A stretch of DNA of 48,566 bases from Firmicutes bacterium UBA5493 (GCA_002424045.1 DIPH01000013.1:1-48566); one strand, 5' to 3'; shown: positions 24,863 through 33,350, counted from the stretch's first letter. A program made the numbers and translations. The notes: generated from the sequence alone by a model not told the origin.

Positions 24863-27037
24863 CTAATTCGTACCTTCAGCCTCAGCCAACATGGCCAAAA
24901 ACTCTCGGGTTAACCCGGGATCAAATTGAGAACCGGCTAAGGAGGCAATCTCAGCTATAGCTTCGCTCCAGCTTAAGGCCGAACGATACGGCCGATCGGT
25001 TGTCATGGCGTCAAAGGCATCAGCTAAGGCTACAATCCGAGCTGAAATGGGTATGTCGGTTCCCCTTATGCCAAAGGGATACCCCTTTCCATCCCATCGT
25101 TCGTGATGATGGAGTACAGCTTCTGCTACATCGAGCAAATCGGGAGATGATGACACAATCCTGTGTCCGATTTCGCAGTGGCGTTTCATTACTTCCCACT
25201 CTTCATCTGTTAAGGGTCCTGGCTTGTCTAAGATACTCTCAGAAATAGCTACCTTGCCAATGTCATGGAGCAAAGCCGCCAAAGAGCAGGTAACGACCTC
25301 ACCATCGGATAGACCAATTCTCCGGGCCAAGCTCATGGCCAGCCCCTGGAGGTGGCGAGCGTGTTCTTCGGTCTCATGACTTTTCTCCGCCAAAGCCTGC
25401 TGCAGTGATAAAACAAGTGCGCTCCTACGACTCTGAGCACTACTTATTTTTTGCTGATACATGCTTGTCTCCGCCTGACGAACGATATCAGAGATACTCT
25501 CCTCGAGCTCCGTCTTCGTGGCGTATCCCAAGGCAATACTGGGCGCCAATCCCGTTTCACCCTTGGCCACGGCGCTGTCGTTGATGGCAGTACAGATGGT
25601 CTGAGCCTCGTGGGAACTCGTTCGCGGCAAGACCAGTATGAACTCATCGCCGCCCCAACGAACCACCAAATCCCCCGGACGAGCCACTTCAAGAAAGGCC
25701 TGCGCGGCTCGTTTCACAACTTCATCCCCTTTTTGATGTCCCATGGAATCATTGATGATCTTAAGACCATTCACATCACCAATAATCACACTGATGGGCA
25801 GGTGCTCTTTCCCTCGCAAGTTCGGGAGTTGGCTTTCCAGATACCGACGATTATGTAATCCCGTTAAGGAGTCCCTGTAGACTTGTTCGCGAAGGCGATT
25901 CTCCATTTGCTTTCGCTCCGTGATATCCTCGAAAACCGTCACAAATTGACCACGCCTGGGGCTATAGGCACGTACGGTAAAGTATTTTTCAAGTTCCTGA
26001 CTAAAGTCCTCGATTTCCTGTGGTACCCCAGTTAGAGCCACTTCGCCATAGGTGTCAATCCAAACTTTCTCTGTGCCTGGCAAAACCTCAAGAACGGTTT
26101 TTTCCACCAGTTGGCGGTCAGACAAACCCGTGAGCTCTTCAAAGGCCCTGTTTACTTCTAAAAAACGATAATCAACTGGCAAACCTTGATCATCAAGAAT
26201 AATCTCATGGAGGGCAATGGCATTAATGGCCGTTTCCGTCAGGGTTCGAAAGCGTTCTTCGCTCCTGCGCAGTGCTTCTTGCTGACGGTAGTCTTCCGAA
26301 ATATCTCGAAACACCAAGATGACTCCATGGATGTTGCCGTCTTTATCCTTTACAGGAGCTGCACTGTCAGAGATATGATACTCCACACCGCTTCGGGATA
26401 TGAGGCTCGTGTGATTGGCTAACCCTACGGTCTTCCCGCTAGTCAACACCTTAGCAACGGGGTTCTCTACGACCTCCCGAGTCTGGGTGTTGATTATGTG
26501 AAAGACTTGGGACAGCTCTTGACCCACTCCACTTGATCCAAGCCACCCAGTTAAACGCTGTGCTTGGGGGTTCATCATGGTGATAATTCCTGTACTATCA
26601 GTGACTATCACTCCGTCTCCGATGGATTCCAGGATTAGGCGCGAATAGGCACTTTGGTGGGGCATATCATCACTAAAGCGCATCAAGTGGGTAATGTCAA
26701 AGAGAATCTCAAGTCGCGCTAATCTCTTATCAGTCCAAGGCACAGCTTGGAGGCGCCGATCGTACCAACGGTCCACCTTGGGGTTATACCACTGGGAGTG
26801 GAGGACTTCGCGGGGGTTATCCATTAGCCTCTGATTACTGTGGCAGCTACATCGTTCAGAATAAGCATACACATCTTCACAGCAGCTTTGGCCCTTTTCA
26901 ATACCCAACTCTTGATTGGCAAAGCCATTGGAAAATACGATTCGATTGGTCTGCATGTCGCACACATAAACGATGGCACACATGTGTCGGTTGATGATGG
27001 AAAGATGACTCTCTGTATCTCTACCAGAAACTGACAT
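24863..27037 (-). CDS. PAS-GGDEF-HD-GYP cyclic-di-GMP signalling protein
   Basis: 724 residues, no membrane helix. Domains: an N-terminal PAS-like region with cysteines (about 15-115, CCEDVYAYSERCSCH), PAS (about 130-250), PAS (about 265-375, ending VFEDITERK), GGDEF (about 385-540) with RWGGDEF and an upstream RxxD inhibitory site (RPGD five residues before GGDEF), and HD-GYP (about 545-724) with LLHDIGK and HHHERWDGKGYP. Both catalytic centres look intact, so it could make and degrade cyclic-di-GMP, with the PAS domains deciding. The cysteine cluster in the first domain could bind a redox cofactor (inference). Strong ribosome binding site AAGGAGG. Confidence 0.94.
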   Translation of the reverse strand: MSVSGRDTESHLSIINRHMCAIVYVCDMQTNRIVFSNGFANQELGIEKGQSCCEDVYAYSERCSCHSNQRLMDNPREVLHSQWYNPKVDRWYDRRLQAVPWTDKRLARLEILFDITHLMRFSDDMPHQSAYSRLILESIGDGVIVTDSTGIITMMNPQAQRLTGWLGSSGVGQELSQVFHIINTQTREVVENPVAKVLTSGKTVGLANHTSLISRSGVEYHISDSAAPVKDKDGNIHGVILVFRDISEDYRQQEALRRSEERFRTLTETAINAIALHEIILDDQGLPVDYRFLEVNRAFEELTGLSDRQLVEKTVLEVLPGTEKVWIDTYGEVALTGVPQEIEDFSQELEKYFTVRAYSPRRGQFVTVFEDITERKQMENRLREQVYRDSLTGLHNRRYLESQLPNLRGKEHLPISVIIGDVNGLKIINDSMGHQKGDEVVKRAAQAFLEVARPGDLVVRWGGDEFILVLPRTSSHEAQTICTAINDSAVAKGETGLAPSIALGYATKTELEESISDIVRQAETSMYQQKISSAQSRRSALVLSLQQALAEKSHETEEHARHLQGLAMSLARRIGLSDGEVVTCSLAALLHDIGKVAISESILDKPGPLTDEEWEVMKRHCEIGHRIVSSSPDLLDVAEAVLHHHERWDGKGYPFGIRGTDIPISARIVALADAFDAMTTDRPYRSALSWSEAIAEIASLAGSQFDPGLTREFLAMLAEAEGTN

Positions 27038-27220
27038 ACTAGTCCTCCTTGATTCATCGCATTAGCAGCTCAGGCTAGGCAAAACCCAAAATCGCCCAAA
27101 AAGCCTGTCATTTCGCTATTCAGTCATAAAATCAGCACTTTTAAGATATTTTTGGACAACTTCCATGCCATCGTCTCAAAATCCTGCTTCAATTGGTAGG
27201 ACTTCTCCGATTCCGGTAAC
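27038..27220. other. Intergenic region upstream of the PAS-GGDEF-HD-GYP gene
   Basis: No gene or clear terminator was found in this stretch between the gene above and the broken paralogue. Confidence 0.4.
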
Positions 27221-28935
27221 CTAGGAGCTGGCCGCCACGTCACCCAAAGCATCAATCACATCAACGAAGACATCGACAATGTGTGGATCAAATTGGCTAC
27301 CTGCATTCTTCTTGAGTTCATTCAGTGCCTCGCACTTTGTCATACTCTTTCTATACGGCCGCTCGCTAACCATGGCGTCATAAGCATCAGCCACTGCAAC
27401 AATCCGGGACTGCAGGGGTATATCTTCGCCCTGGATGCCTTTGGGATAGCCCGTCCCGTCTCAGCTCGAATTCCAGAACCCTGAACTAGCTTGGAACGGT
27501 ACATGTGATTTTCCGCATTCTTAAAGACAGCACTGAGGGCTTCGCCAGATTTCGTCTTGGTACTCCAGCCAAGAGCTATAGAGATAGACATCGACCCTAC
27601 CGTTTCTTCCCGAATGCTTTTCTCGATTCTTTGCATTATGGCCTGGGCTCCGTGCGAAGTCGTCTTGGGAAGCAAAAGAACGAACTCATCACCGCCCCAC
27701 CTAGCAACAATGTCCTTAGCATGGCATGTTTTTTTGATCACCTCCGCTGTTCTTTGAAGAAACTGATCGCCAACTACGTGCCCGAAGGTATCATTCACAA
27801 GCTTTAGGTTATTGAGATCTGCAATAATAAGGGAGAGGGGGAGGTTTTCGGCGACGTCCAATTCCTGGAGCTTCTTCTCGAAAAACCGACGGTTATATAA
27901 CCCTGTTAGCTGATCATGGTAACTCAGATATTTTATTTCATCCAACTGGCGCTGTAAAATATGCACCAAGCTCTCATTGCGCTGGAGGTTTTGCTGGAGT
28001 TCTTGTTGCGCTTTCCGCCTTTGCAGAATGTTCGTGACTAGCACAAAGATGGCAATAAGCTGAAAAAGAAAAAAAGTCCAAAATGAGTATATCTCTCTCT
28101 TTCTGGATACCTCTAAGGACTTTTCTGCAGCTCTTTGTTCCGTAATATCGAGCAATGAACCAAACACAGAATTTGTCTCTGGGTCGTATTCGCCAACGGA
28201 ATGAACATCAATAATAGCCCCATCGCCCGGCCGCTCAAATTTGAGCTCTATGTCATAGGGTATGTTTTCTTCAATAAGAGCCTGTAGAGCCTGTTGCCGT
28301 ACTTCTCGATATTCAGGCACTGTAACCGCATCCAAGTCTTCCAATGACGCGCCACTAACTAGACCGAGAATTCGTTCGGCCCCGTCTGAGAGAAAAAGCT
28401 GGTTGTCAGAAAGACGAAGTTCCCATGAGCCAAGGCCCGTAAGTACTTCTGCTCTCCGCAGACGGGAATTCCTGTCAAGGAGTTCATTTTCCGCTACTTG
28501 ACGGGCTGTGATATCGTTGATAACGGAGAACAGCAGCGATTGCTCTTCATCAATAGGATACGAATGGACCTCAACGGTACGGACTTCTCCACTAGCCAAT
28601 CGATGTGGAAAGATGAAGTGATTCCTCTCCTCGCTGGCCGCTGCAAGCCGTTCTCGTTCCACTTCCTCTGGGGAATACATGTGAATTTGCGCGATGTTCA
28701 TCTTCTGCAACTGGTCCACAGAGTAACCGTAAAATGTTGCAGCCGCCTGGTTAGCTTTGAGGATCTTGCCAGATTCTGTGTCGATGAGTAGCATAATAGA
28801 TCCGTGATTATTGAAGCCCTTTTCCCACAGGTCATCGGCAGCTAATGTGGCGGCCGTCGTAGTCTTTGGCACTAGCAAGAACAGTGCACAGAAGCCAACT
28901 ATGAACAAAACTCTACAGTCCCGCCATCGCGACAT
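27221..28935 (-). pseudogene. PAS-PAS-GGDEF-HD-GYP gene with internal deletion in the HD-GYP part
   Basis: From ATG 28935: a signal or membrane segment (VLFIVGFCALFLLVP), PAS (about 40-150), PAS (about 155-260, ending LLDITEQRAAEKS), a membrane helix (FWTFFLFQLIAIFVLVTNIL), then GGDEF (about 330-480) with RWGGDEF and KDIVARWGGD context. After YRSKLVQGSGI the frame becomes nonsense and stops at 27340. In another frame, 27460 to 27221 reads DGTGYPKGIQGEDIP, RIVAVADAYDAMVSERPYRKS and FDPHIVDVF, the last third of an HD-GYP domain. The piece carrying HDIGK (about 100 codons or more) is missing. The truncated protein could still be an active diguanylate cyclase, but the phosphodiesterase half is lost. 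Confidence 0.85.
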
Positions 28936-28956
28936 CTTGCCATCACCCCACTGCAA

Positions 28957-29472
28957 TATCTGTCACTATGGAACACCCATAATTAACCATTCGACAATAT
29001 TCCACATAATCCTGCAACGTTGCCCATTATCGTATGTGACGGCAGTTATAAGTGCGGAATTCGCACTTTCGTGCTGGGATGTGGTTCCTCCCGGAACTAA
29101 GACGAAAAGCCCTCTGGGAGGGCTTTTTTGATAACCAATGCCAATACGAAAGAGGACAAACCGGCACTCCTAGGCCGCACACTAAGCAGCTTCTCTTTTT
29201 CCTAAAGGCCTGCGACGCTTGGACCCAATTTTTATCCATAACCTGCGATTATCACATTGCCTATAAAACCGAATACCAAACATTTTCAGCGGCGTCCAAA
29301 TCTCTTTAAATACATGGTATGCCATTGAATCCCCCTTTTCAGCCGAAAACTGCGAAACCAGGACCTACGTCCCATACGACTAGAACCAAGGTCCCATACT
29401 CTTTTGTTTCGACATAAGGAATATTTTTCCTGCTTTTTTATGCTTACTAATAGTATTACAAACCTTTCCTTC
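28957..29472. other. Intergenic region with an isolated terminator
   Basis: About 500 bases without a supported gene. Frames on both strands are short and lack ribosome binding sites. It contains only the terminator-like hairpin at 29105-29129. Confidence 0.5.
29105..29129. terminator. Bidirectional terminator-like hairpin, no obvious upstream gene
   Basis: AAAAGCCCTC / GAGGGCTTTT with a 3-base loop and a T run on both strands. No intact gene reads into it from either side, so it may mark a lost gene. Confidence 0.6.
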
Positions 29473-29539
29473 AAAATACGGGATCGCCGTCCTATAGCGC
29501 CTTTCAATGAACGACATATTCTGAACCAAGAGATTGATG
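29473..29539 (+). repeat. 67-bp leader repeat, copy 1 (upstream of SPOCS-like gene 1)
   Basis: These 67 bases recur without a mismatch at 30075-30141, 602 bases downstream. Each copy lies about 40 bases before a paralogous gene. Within it are CCTATAG (29491-29497) and CATATT (29515-29520), which also occur at the same spacing ahead of the third gene. Confidence 0.9.
29492..29520 (+). promoter_or_regulatory. Candidate sporulation-type promoter, SPOCS-like gene 1
   Basis: CTATA, 18 bases, CATATT. The -35 ATA core, 18-base spacing and -10 CATA resemble promoters read by sporulation sigma factors of the sigma-G/sigma-E type, but neither hexamer is a full match. The same arrangement recurs at 30094 and 30717. 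Confidence 0.4.
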
Positions 29540-29579
29540 GTACGGCCATCAGTCCAACGTACGGAAAGGAGATGCCCAT

Positions 29580-30056
29580 ATGGGTTTTATCTCAGATCAA
29601 TTGTCTCCCGAAAATTTCCAAGACCATTTATTGAAGACCTTAAAGGTTATTTGTAAGCACCAGGTGCAGCAACCCGATAATGAAGTGACTGTAACACCAG
29701 CTGCCATTCCTGTCGAACCAGTCACAGTATCCATTACTCCACTTTCTTTCACCACAATAGTCGATCAAGACAAGGTGTTCAACACTTGGGAGTTAGAAGT
29801 CTTAGTGGTAGATGCAGACGGAACCGTCTTTCTTACAGTTGTTCCGTACCAAGAAGACGCAGTAGTTTGTCCCGTGGATCTCACGCAGTGGCCAGGGCAG
29901 AATGTTGTGCAAAAACATGATGTTGAGTTCAGACTGATTGGCGATCCCATTGTTGATGAGGGCGACGTAACCATCCGTTTTGTCATCAACTACTGCTTAG
30001 TCGTTGCTAAGGAAGTCTTGGTCAAAGTCAATGGTGCTATACCCTTCTGCGGCTAA
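29580..30056 (+). CDS. SPOCS-like (DUF3794-like) protein 1
   Basis: 158 residues, no signal peptide. It begins GFISDQLSPENFQDHLLKTLKVIC and carries a beta-rich domain: IVDQDKVFNTWELEVLVV, EDAVVCPVDLTQWPGQNVVQKHDVEF, then VINYCLVVAKEVLVKV. The order of blocks (I-x-x-x-KV-x-N, PG-x-x-V-x-K-x-D-V-E, and a final V-x-V-A-K-E strand) matches the SPOCS domain found in spore-coat and peptidoglycan-associated proteins of spore formers. It is a close paralogue of the next gene. GGAAAGGAGATG is the ribosome binding site. Function unknown; a spore-surface role is inferred from the domain and the promoter-like leader. Confidence 0.75.
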   Translation: MGFISDQLSPENFQDHLLKTLKVICKHQVQQPDNEVTVTPAAIPVEPVTVSITPLSFTTIVDQDKVFNTWELEVLVVDADGTVFLTVVPYQEDAVVCPVDLTQWPGQNVVQKHDVEFRLIGDPIVDEGDVTIRFVINYCLVVAKEVLVKVNGAIPFCG

Positions 30057-30074
30057 AAAATGTGTCTGCCCAAT

Positions 30075-30141
30075 GAAAAATACGGGATCGCCGTCCTATA
30101 GCGCCTTTCAATGAACGACATATTCTGAACCAAGAGATTGA
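30075..30141 (+). repeat. 67-bp leader repeat, copy 2 (upstream of SPOCS-like gene 2)
   Basis: Identical to 29473-29539. Together with the paralogous genes behind them this defines a tandem duplication with a unit of about 602 bases. Confidence 0.9.
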
Positions 30142-30182
30142 TGAAGTAAGCATCAGTCCAAAATCCGAAAGGAGATGTTCAA

Positions 30183-30656
30183 ATGGGTTTCCTAACAAAT
30201 CAACTATCGCCCCAAAACTTCCAAGATCATCTGTTGAAAACCTTAAAGGTCATTTGTCAGGAGAATGTTCAACAACCCGATAATCAAGTGACCGTTGTTC
30301 TGGCCGCTACCCCCATCGAACCAGTCAGCGTCTTAATCACCCCCCTCTCTTTTACCGCCATAGTCGACCAGGATAAAATTTTCAACACGTGGGAATTGGA
30401 GATCACAGTGACCGGTGCAACCGGAGTAACAGAAACGTTTGAAGTAACGCACCAAGAAGACGCCGTCGTCTGTCCATTCGATCTCACGCAATGGCCAGGG
30501 CAGACTGTGGTACAAAAGCACGATGTTGAGTTCAGAATCATTGGTGATCCCATTGTTGATGGAGCAGAAGTCACCATCAATTTCGTGTTCAACTACTGTT
30601 TGGTTGTTGCCAAGGAAGTTCTAGTCAAAGTCAATGGGGCCATACTCTTCTGCTAG
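30183..30656 (+). CDS. SPOCS-like (DUF3794-like) protein 2, paralogue of protein 1
   Basis: 157 residues, about three quarters identical to the preceding protein by eye: LSPQNFQDHLLKTLKVIC, PLSFTAIVDQDKIFNTWELE, DLTQWPGQTVVQKHDVEF and NYCLVVAKEVLVKVNGA are shared. Differences concentrate in the middle (TVTGATGVTETFEVTHQ versus LVVDADGTVFLTVVPYQ), a variable surface loop. Both keep three cysteines at matching places (VIC, VVCP, NYC). Ribosome binding site GAAAGGAGATG. A strong terminator follows, so genes 1 and 2 are separate from the next three. Confidence 0.75.
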   Translation: MGFLTNQLSPQNFQDHLLKTLKVICQENVQQPDNQVTVVLAATPIEPVSVLITPLSFTAIVDQDKIFNTWELEITVTGATGVTETFEVTHQEDAVVCPFDLTQWPGQTVVQKHDVEFRIIGDPIVDGAEVTINFVFNYCLVVAKEVLVKVNGAILFC

Positions 30657-30665
30657 CTCATCTAG

Positions 30666-30690
30666 AAAGCCTCCGTACGGAGGCTTTTTT
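30666..30690 (+). terminator. Rho-independent terminator after SPOCS-like gene 2
   Basis: AAAGCCTCC / GGAGGCTTT with loop GTAC and six Ts. Confidence 0.9.
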
Positions 30691-30705
30691 AGTGCCTAGA
30701 ATCTA

Positions 30706-30751
30706 GGAACGAGCTCCTATAGCACAATTTTACTAAGTACATATCTTTGAA
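30706..30751 (+). promoter_or_regulatory. Diverged copy of the leader motif before SPOCS-like gene 3
   Basis: The pattern GGA-x-CG-x3-TCCTATAGC, 16 bases, CATAT is shared with the two 67-bp repeats, while the surrounding sequence and the downstream protein have diverged strongly. That conservation argues for a functional promoter or operator rather than recent copying. Confidence 0.5.
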
Positions 30752-30794
30752 GTAGGAGGAAACTCCCAAACTTAACTGATAGGGGAGGAACTTA

Positions 30795-31325
30795 ATGGCT
30801 AACTTTGATTTGCTTGAGGCACAGATACAGCACAAACGGGTGAAGGTCCCTATGGTCATAGACAAAGACTGCTGTGTGCAAGTGATCGGGAGAAGAGAGA
30901 TTGAAGGTCCAGCGAATCTATCGTTCGTCGATGGCAAATTTGAGTCTTGTGGAGAAAGAGTACAGGTAGAGTTAATACTCGGTAGTCGCCGTCCCGAATT
31001 GCTGAGCACCACAATTATCCCCGGTAAAGTAATGAACACGGGTGTGGTGTACGTTGACTTGGTCATAACGTCAATGACTGGCGTGAAGCTGGCAGCCCAG
31101 ACCAATATTCCCATCTTGTGGCATGATGTGCTTCCTAGTCCTGGTGCAGAACCTGGAGATATTGTGCAGAAACATGACTTCCAGATTGAAGGGTTTGAAA
31201 ACGTCGCTGGTTACTGCGATTGCGACAATAAACTTCGGCTGGTTCTAGCTGTGGTCGTACGCTACTGTATAATCGTTGCTAGTGAACGCATTTTGAGGGT
31301 TGAGGCAGCCGAAACATTCAGCTAA
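30795..31325 (+). CDS. SPOCS-like (DUF3794-like) protein 3
   Basis: 176 residues. After a short N-terminal segment (LLEAQIQHKRVKVPMVI) it shows TIIPGKVMNTGVVYVDLVI, IPILWHDVLPSPGAEPGDIVQKHDFQIEG in blocks, and VVRYCIIVASERILRV. This is the clearest SPOCS pattern of the first three (IIPGKV-x-N-x-G, PG-x-x-PGD). Seven cysteines include CDCD and DCCVQV. First gene of a three-gene operon (30795-32621). Ribosome binding site GGGGAGGA. Confidence 0.75.
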   Translation: MANFDLLEAQIQHKRVKVPMVIDKDCCVQVIGRREIEGPANLSFVDGKFESCGERVQVELILGSRRPELLSTTIIPGKVMNTGVVYVDLVITSMTGVKLAAQTNIPILWHDVLPSPGAEPGDIVQKHDFQIEGFENVAGYCDCDNKLRLVLAVVVRYCIIVASERILRVEAAETFS

Positions 31326-31356
31326 ATTCGAGTACTTCAGAGGGTGGTGAGATAAA

Positions 31357-31980
31357 GTGGGAAAGTCCAAAAAGAAGCGTTCCGTTAAAGCTCTGGTAGT
31401 TAAGGCAGAACTGACAGTCCAAAAAGTAGGAACAATCCAGATTTGTGCACCTTTGGGCGTGATAGTTGACAGCAAGACAGGAGAGCTAAGAACTCCAGTG
31501 GAGCTAAAACTCCTTGGTCAGCCTGTGTTCACCCCAACGGTGGTTTCTTGTAAACTGATCAATAACGGGTTACAGAAAGCTTGCTTAGTTGTGCAGAAAC
31601 TCTGCCGTTCGGGCTGTGAGTTTTCAGTATCATCTAAGGTTGACCTCGACATCCCTATCTTTGGAATGCATGATATACCCCACATTCAGCCGGGAGATCA
31701 GGTCCAAGAGAAAGCAGAAGTCGAACTCATTGACATCCGCGGGATTAGAGATCCCAACTCTAAGGACTGTGGAGAAAAGGTCATTTTGATCATCAAGGTT
31801 ATCTACAAGGTCGACGTAACCATTGCCAGAGAGGAAACGATCTGCATCCCAGAACATTGTGAAGGGAAGGGCGATGATTGCTGTATCCAAGAGGAAGACT
31901 TTCAGGATACGATTATCAACAAAAACGATATCAAGATCATCGTTAACCCGTTTCAGAGAGGAAGTAGAAGAATCACGTAG
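31357..31980 (+). CDS. SPOCS-like (DUF3794-like) protein 4
   Basis: 207 residues from a GTG preceded by GAGGGTGGTGA. The N-terminus is basic (GKSKKKRSVKALV). A block APLGVIVDSKTGELRTPVEL is shared with protein 5, then CKLINNGLQKACLVVQKLC, IPIFGMHDIPHIQPGDQVQEKAEVE in blocks, and VIYKVDVTIAREETICIP. A Cys-rich, charged tail follows (EHCEGKGDDCCIQEED). It is rich in cysteine for an intracellular protein, as are many spore-coat proteins (inference). 31 bases separate it from protein 3. Confidence 0.72.
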   Translation: MGKSKKKRSVKALVVKAELTVQKVGTIQICAPLGVIVDSKTGELRTPVELKLLGQPVFTPTVVSCKLINNGLQKACLVVQKLCRSGCEFSVSSKVDLDIPIFGMHDIPHIQPGDQVQEKAEVELIDIRGIRDPNSKDCGEKVILIIKVIYKVDVTIAREETICIPEHCEGKGDDCCIQEEDFQDTIINKNDIKIIVNPFQRGSRRIT

Positions 31981-32027
31981 CGAAACTAGAAAACCTGCTT
32001 CCGGCGGCATAGAAAGGAGGGTGTAGA

Positions 32028-32621
32028 ATGGCACGGATAAAGACGAATGTAATAATTGCAGAGATAGAGGCCACCAAGATCGCTAGTCTAGACCTTAAGG
32101 CCCCGATTGGAGTTGACGTTGATCTAAAAACGGGAGAGCTCACAGAGATAGTGAGAGTAGAACCTGTCCGAGATCCAGTGCTTAGGAAAACCATTATCCC
32201 AGGCAAGCTGATCAATGAAGGTTTTCTCAAGGCACGACTCCTTGTCGAACCGGAAGATATGGAAACCATCATGTATCTACCAATCTACTCGGTCACGAAA
32301 ATTGATGAAATCAAACCAGGAGATCAGGTCGCTGAAGTCTCCGAACTCGAGCACATCTCCGTCAGTGGTTTGCCGGATGTCGTACCCATAGGTCAATCTG
32401 GATATAAGGTGAAATTACTTGTGCGTGCGCTCCTAAAAGTGCAGATCACTGTGACCAGGGAAGAGATCGTCTCCCTGCCAGAAGAAGAGAACTCCAGGCT
32501 GCCAGAATTCCCTTCTGACCGCGCCATACGACTAAAGGAGACCGCATCCCATAGAAGACGGCCTCCAAGTAAATTTAACAGCGATACCTGGAATAGATAT
32601 TGGGCACCTCCACATCGTTAA
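32028..32621 (+). CDS. SPOCS-like (DUF3794-like) protein 5
   Basis: 197 residues. APIGVDVDLKTGELTEIVRV and TIIPGKLINEGFLKARLLV, then a KIDEIKPGDQVAEVSELEHI block and LLKVQITVTREEIVSLP, all aligned with protein 4. It lacks cysteine. The last 45 residues are basic and proline-rich (HRRRPPSKFNSDTWNRYW) and unlike the other paralogues, perhaps a nucleic-acid or polyanion contact. Ribosome binding site GAAAGGAGGG. Last gene of the three-gene operon. Confidence 0.72.
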   Translation: MARIKTNVIIAEIEATKIASLDLKAPIGVDVDLKTGELTEIVRVEPVRDPVLRKTIIPGKLINEGFLKARLLVEPEDMETIMYLPIYSVTKIDEIKPGDQVAEVSELEHISVSGLPDVVPIGQSGYKVKLLVRALLKVQITVTREEIVSLPEEENSRLPEFPSDRAIRLKETASHRRRPPSKFNSDTWNRYWAPPHR

Positions 32622-32634
32622 TGGCGCACGGACA

Positions 32635-32672
32635 TGATGGTTCCTTAGCATACTAAGCGAAAGGAACCATCA
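32635..32672. repeat. 12-bp perfect inverted repeat between convergent genes
   Basis: TGATGGTTCCTT and AAGGAACCATCA enclose a 14-base loop. There is no T run on either strand, so it may be a factor-dependent terminator or mRNA 3'-end stabiliser for the SPOCS-like operon and the small gene facing it. Confidence 0.6.
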
Positions 32673-32690
32673 GGCTGTGTTAAAAGAGAC

Positions 32691-32918
32691 CTACCAGCAG
32701 TCGTGTTTAATCTTGTGGCCGTCGAAACAGATCGTTATATTATTGATATTTACTAACTTGTTTCTGCTACTTCTGTGAGGTTTCGGTCTGCAACATCCAG
32801 GGCAGACCACATCAATCTTGATATTATTGACGTTCTTTAGTTTATTTTCACTATCCCCACCGTCGTGATAATCGGGCTCATAGTAATGATACGGATGAAT
32901 ATACCCCCTGTGACCCAC
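32691..32918 (-). CDS. Small His/Tyr/Cys-rich protein
   Basis: 75 residues from a GTG with GGAGGTG correctly spaced. The N-terminus is rich in His and Tyr (GHRGYIHPYHYYEPDYHDGG). Two similar blocks follow: NKLKNVNNIKIDVVCPGC and NKLVNINNITICFDG, an internal repeat of the form NKL-x-N-x-NNI-x-I. Four cysteines in all. I recognise no family. Its location beside the SPOCS-like cluster and its composition are reminiscent of spore-coat proteins (inference only). Confidence 0.6.
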   Translation of the reverse strand: MGHRGYIHPYHYYEPDYHDGGDSENKLKNVNNIKIDVVCPGCCRPKPHRSSRNKLVNINNITICFDGHKIKHDCW

Positions 32919-33027
32919 TTACTTCACCTCCAATACCCCATCTTGTTTCGGTTTCTCGATCCAAAGTATGCAGTCTAGGTGGGAGGCGAACTAAGCTTCA
33001 ATTCCTGAAATGGACCAAAAATGCCAG

Positions 33028-33318
33028 TCATCTGAAAACCCGCGCCCTACGTACATGCGCTTTGAGAAACGCGGGTTGCTCGGGTTGTTCAATCCCTTCT
33101 GCTATGATGGTCATTCCCATCCCTTTACCGACGGTGATAATTTCGGCCATCAAAAGCCTATTTCCAGGAACTTGGAGTTCATCCACGAATACCTTATCGA
33201 TTTTCAGGGTCGAAACTAGAAGCATGATGCAAAACAGGATATCGGAAATCATTGGTGAAGTAACATTGGACATGGTAGAGAGCACAACTATGCCGCGGAT
33301 ATTCTTAAAGCAATCCAT
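33028..33318 (-). pseudogene. EAL-domain remnant
   Basis: Minus-strand sequence around 33085-33215 reads TLKIDKVFVDEL, EIITVGKGMGMTIIAEGIE and QPEQPAFLKAH, the C-terminal third of an EAL cyclic-di-GMP phosphodiesterase (LKIDxxFV and the AEGVE-x-x-EQ motif). The catalytic EAL motif region and everything before it are absent, and a frameshift follows LKAH, after which another frame continues GFQMTGIFG. It cannot encode an enzyme. Confidence 0.75.
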
Positions 33319-33350
33319 TAATGCTTAAGGAAGTGAGATAGGAGGCAAGA

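Noticed and set aside
29027..29579. Short frames on both strands between the broken GGDEF gene and the SPOCS-like cluster
   Set aside because: No ribosome binding sites and no similarity to known proteins.
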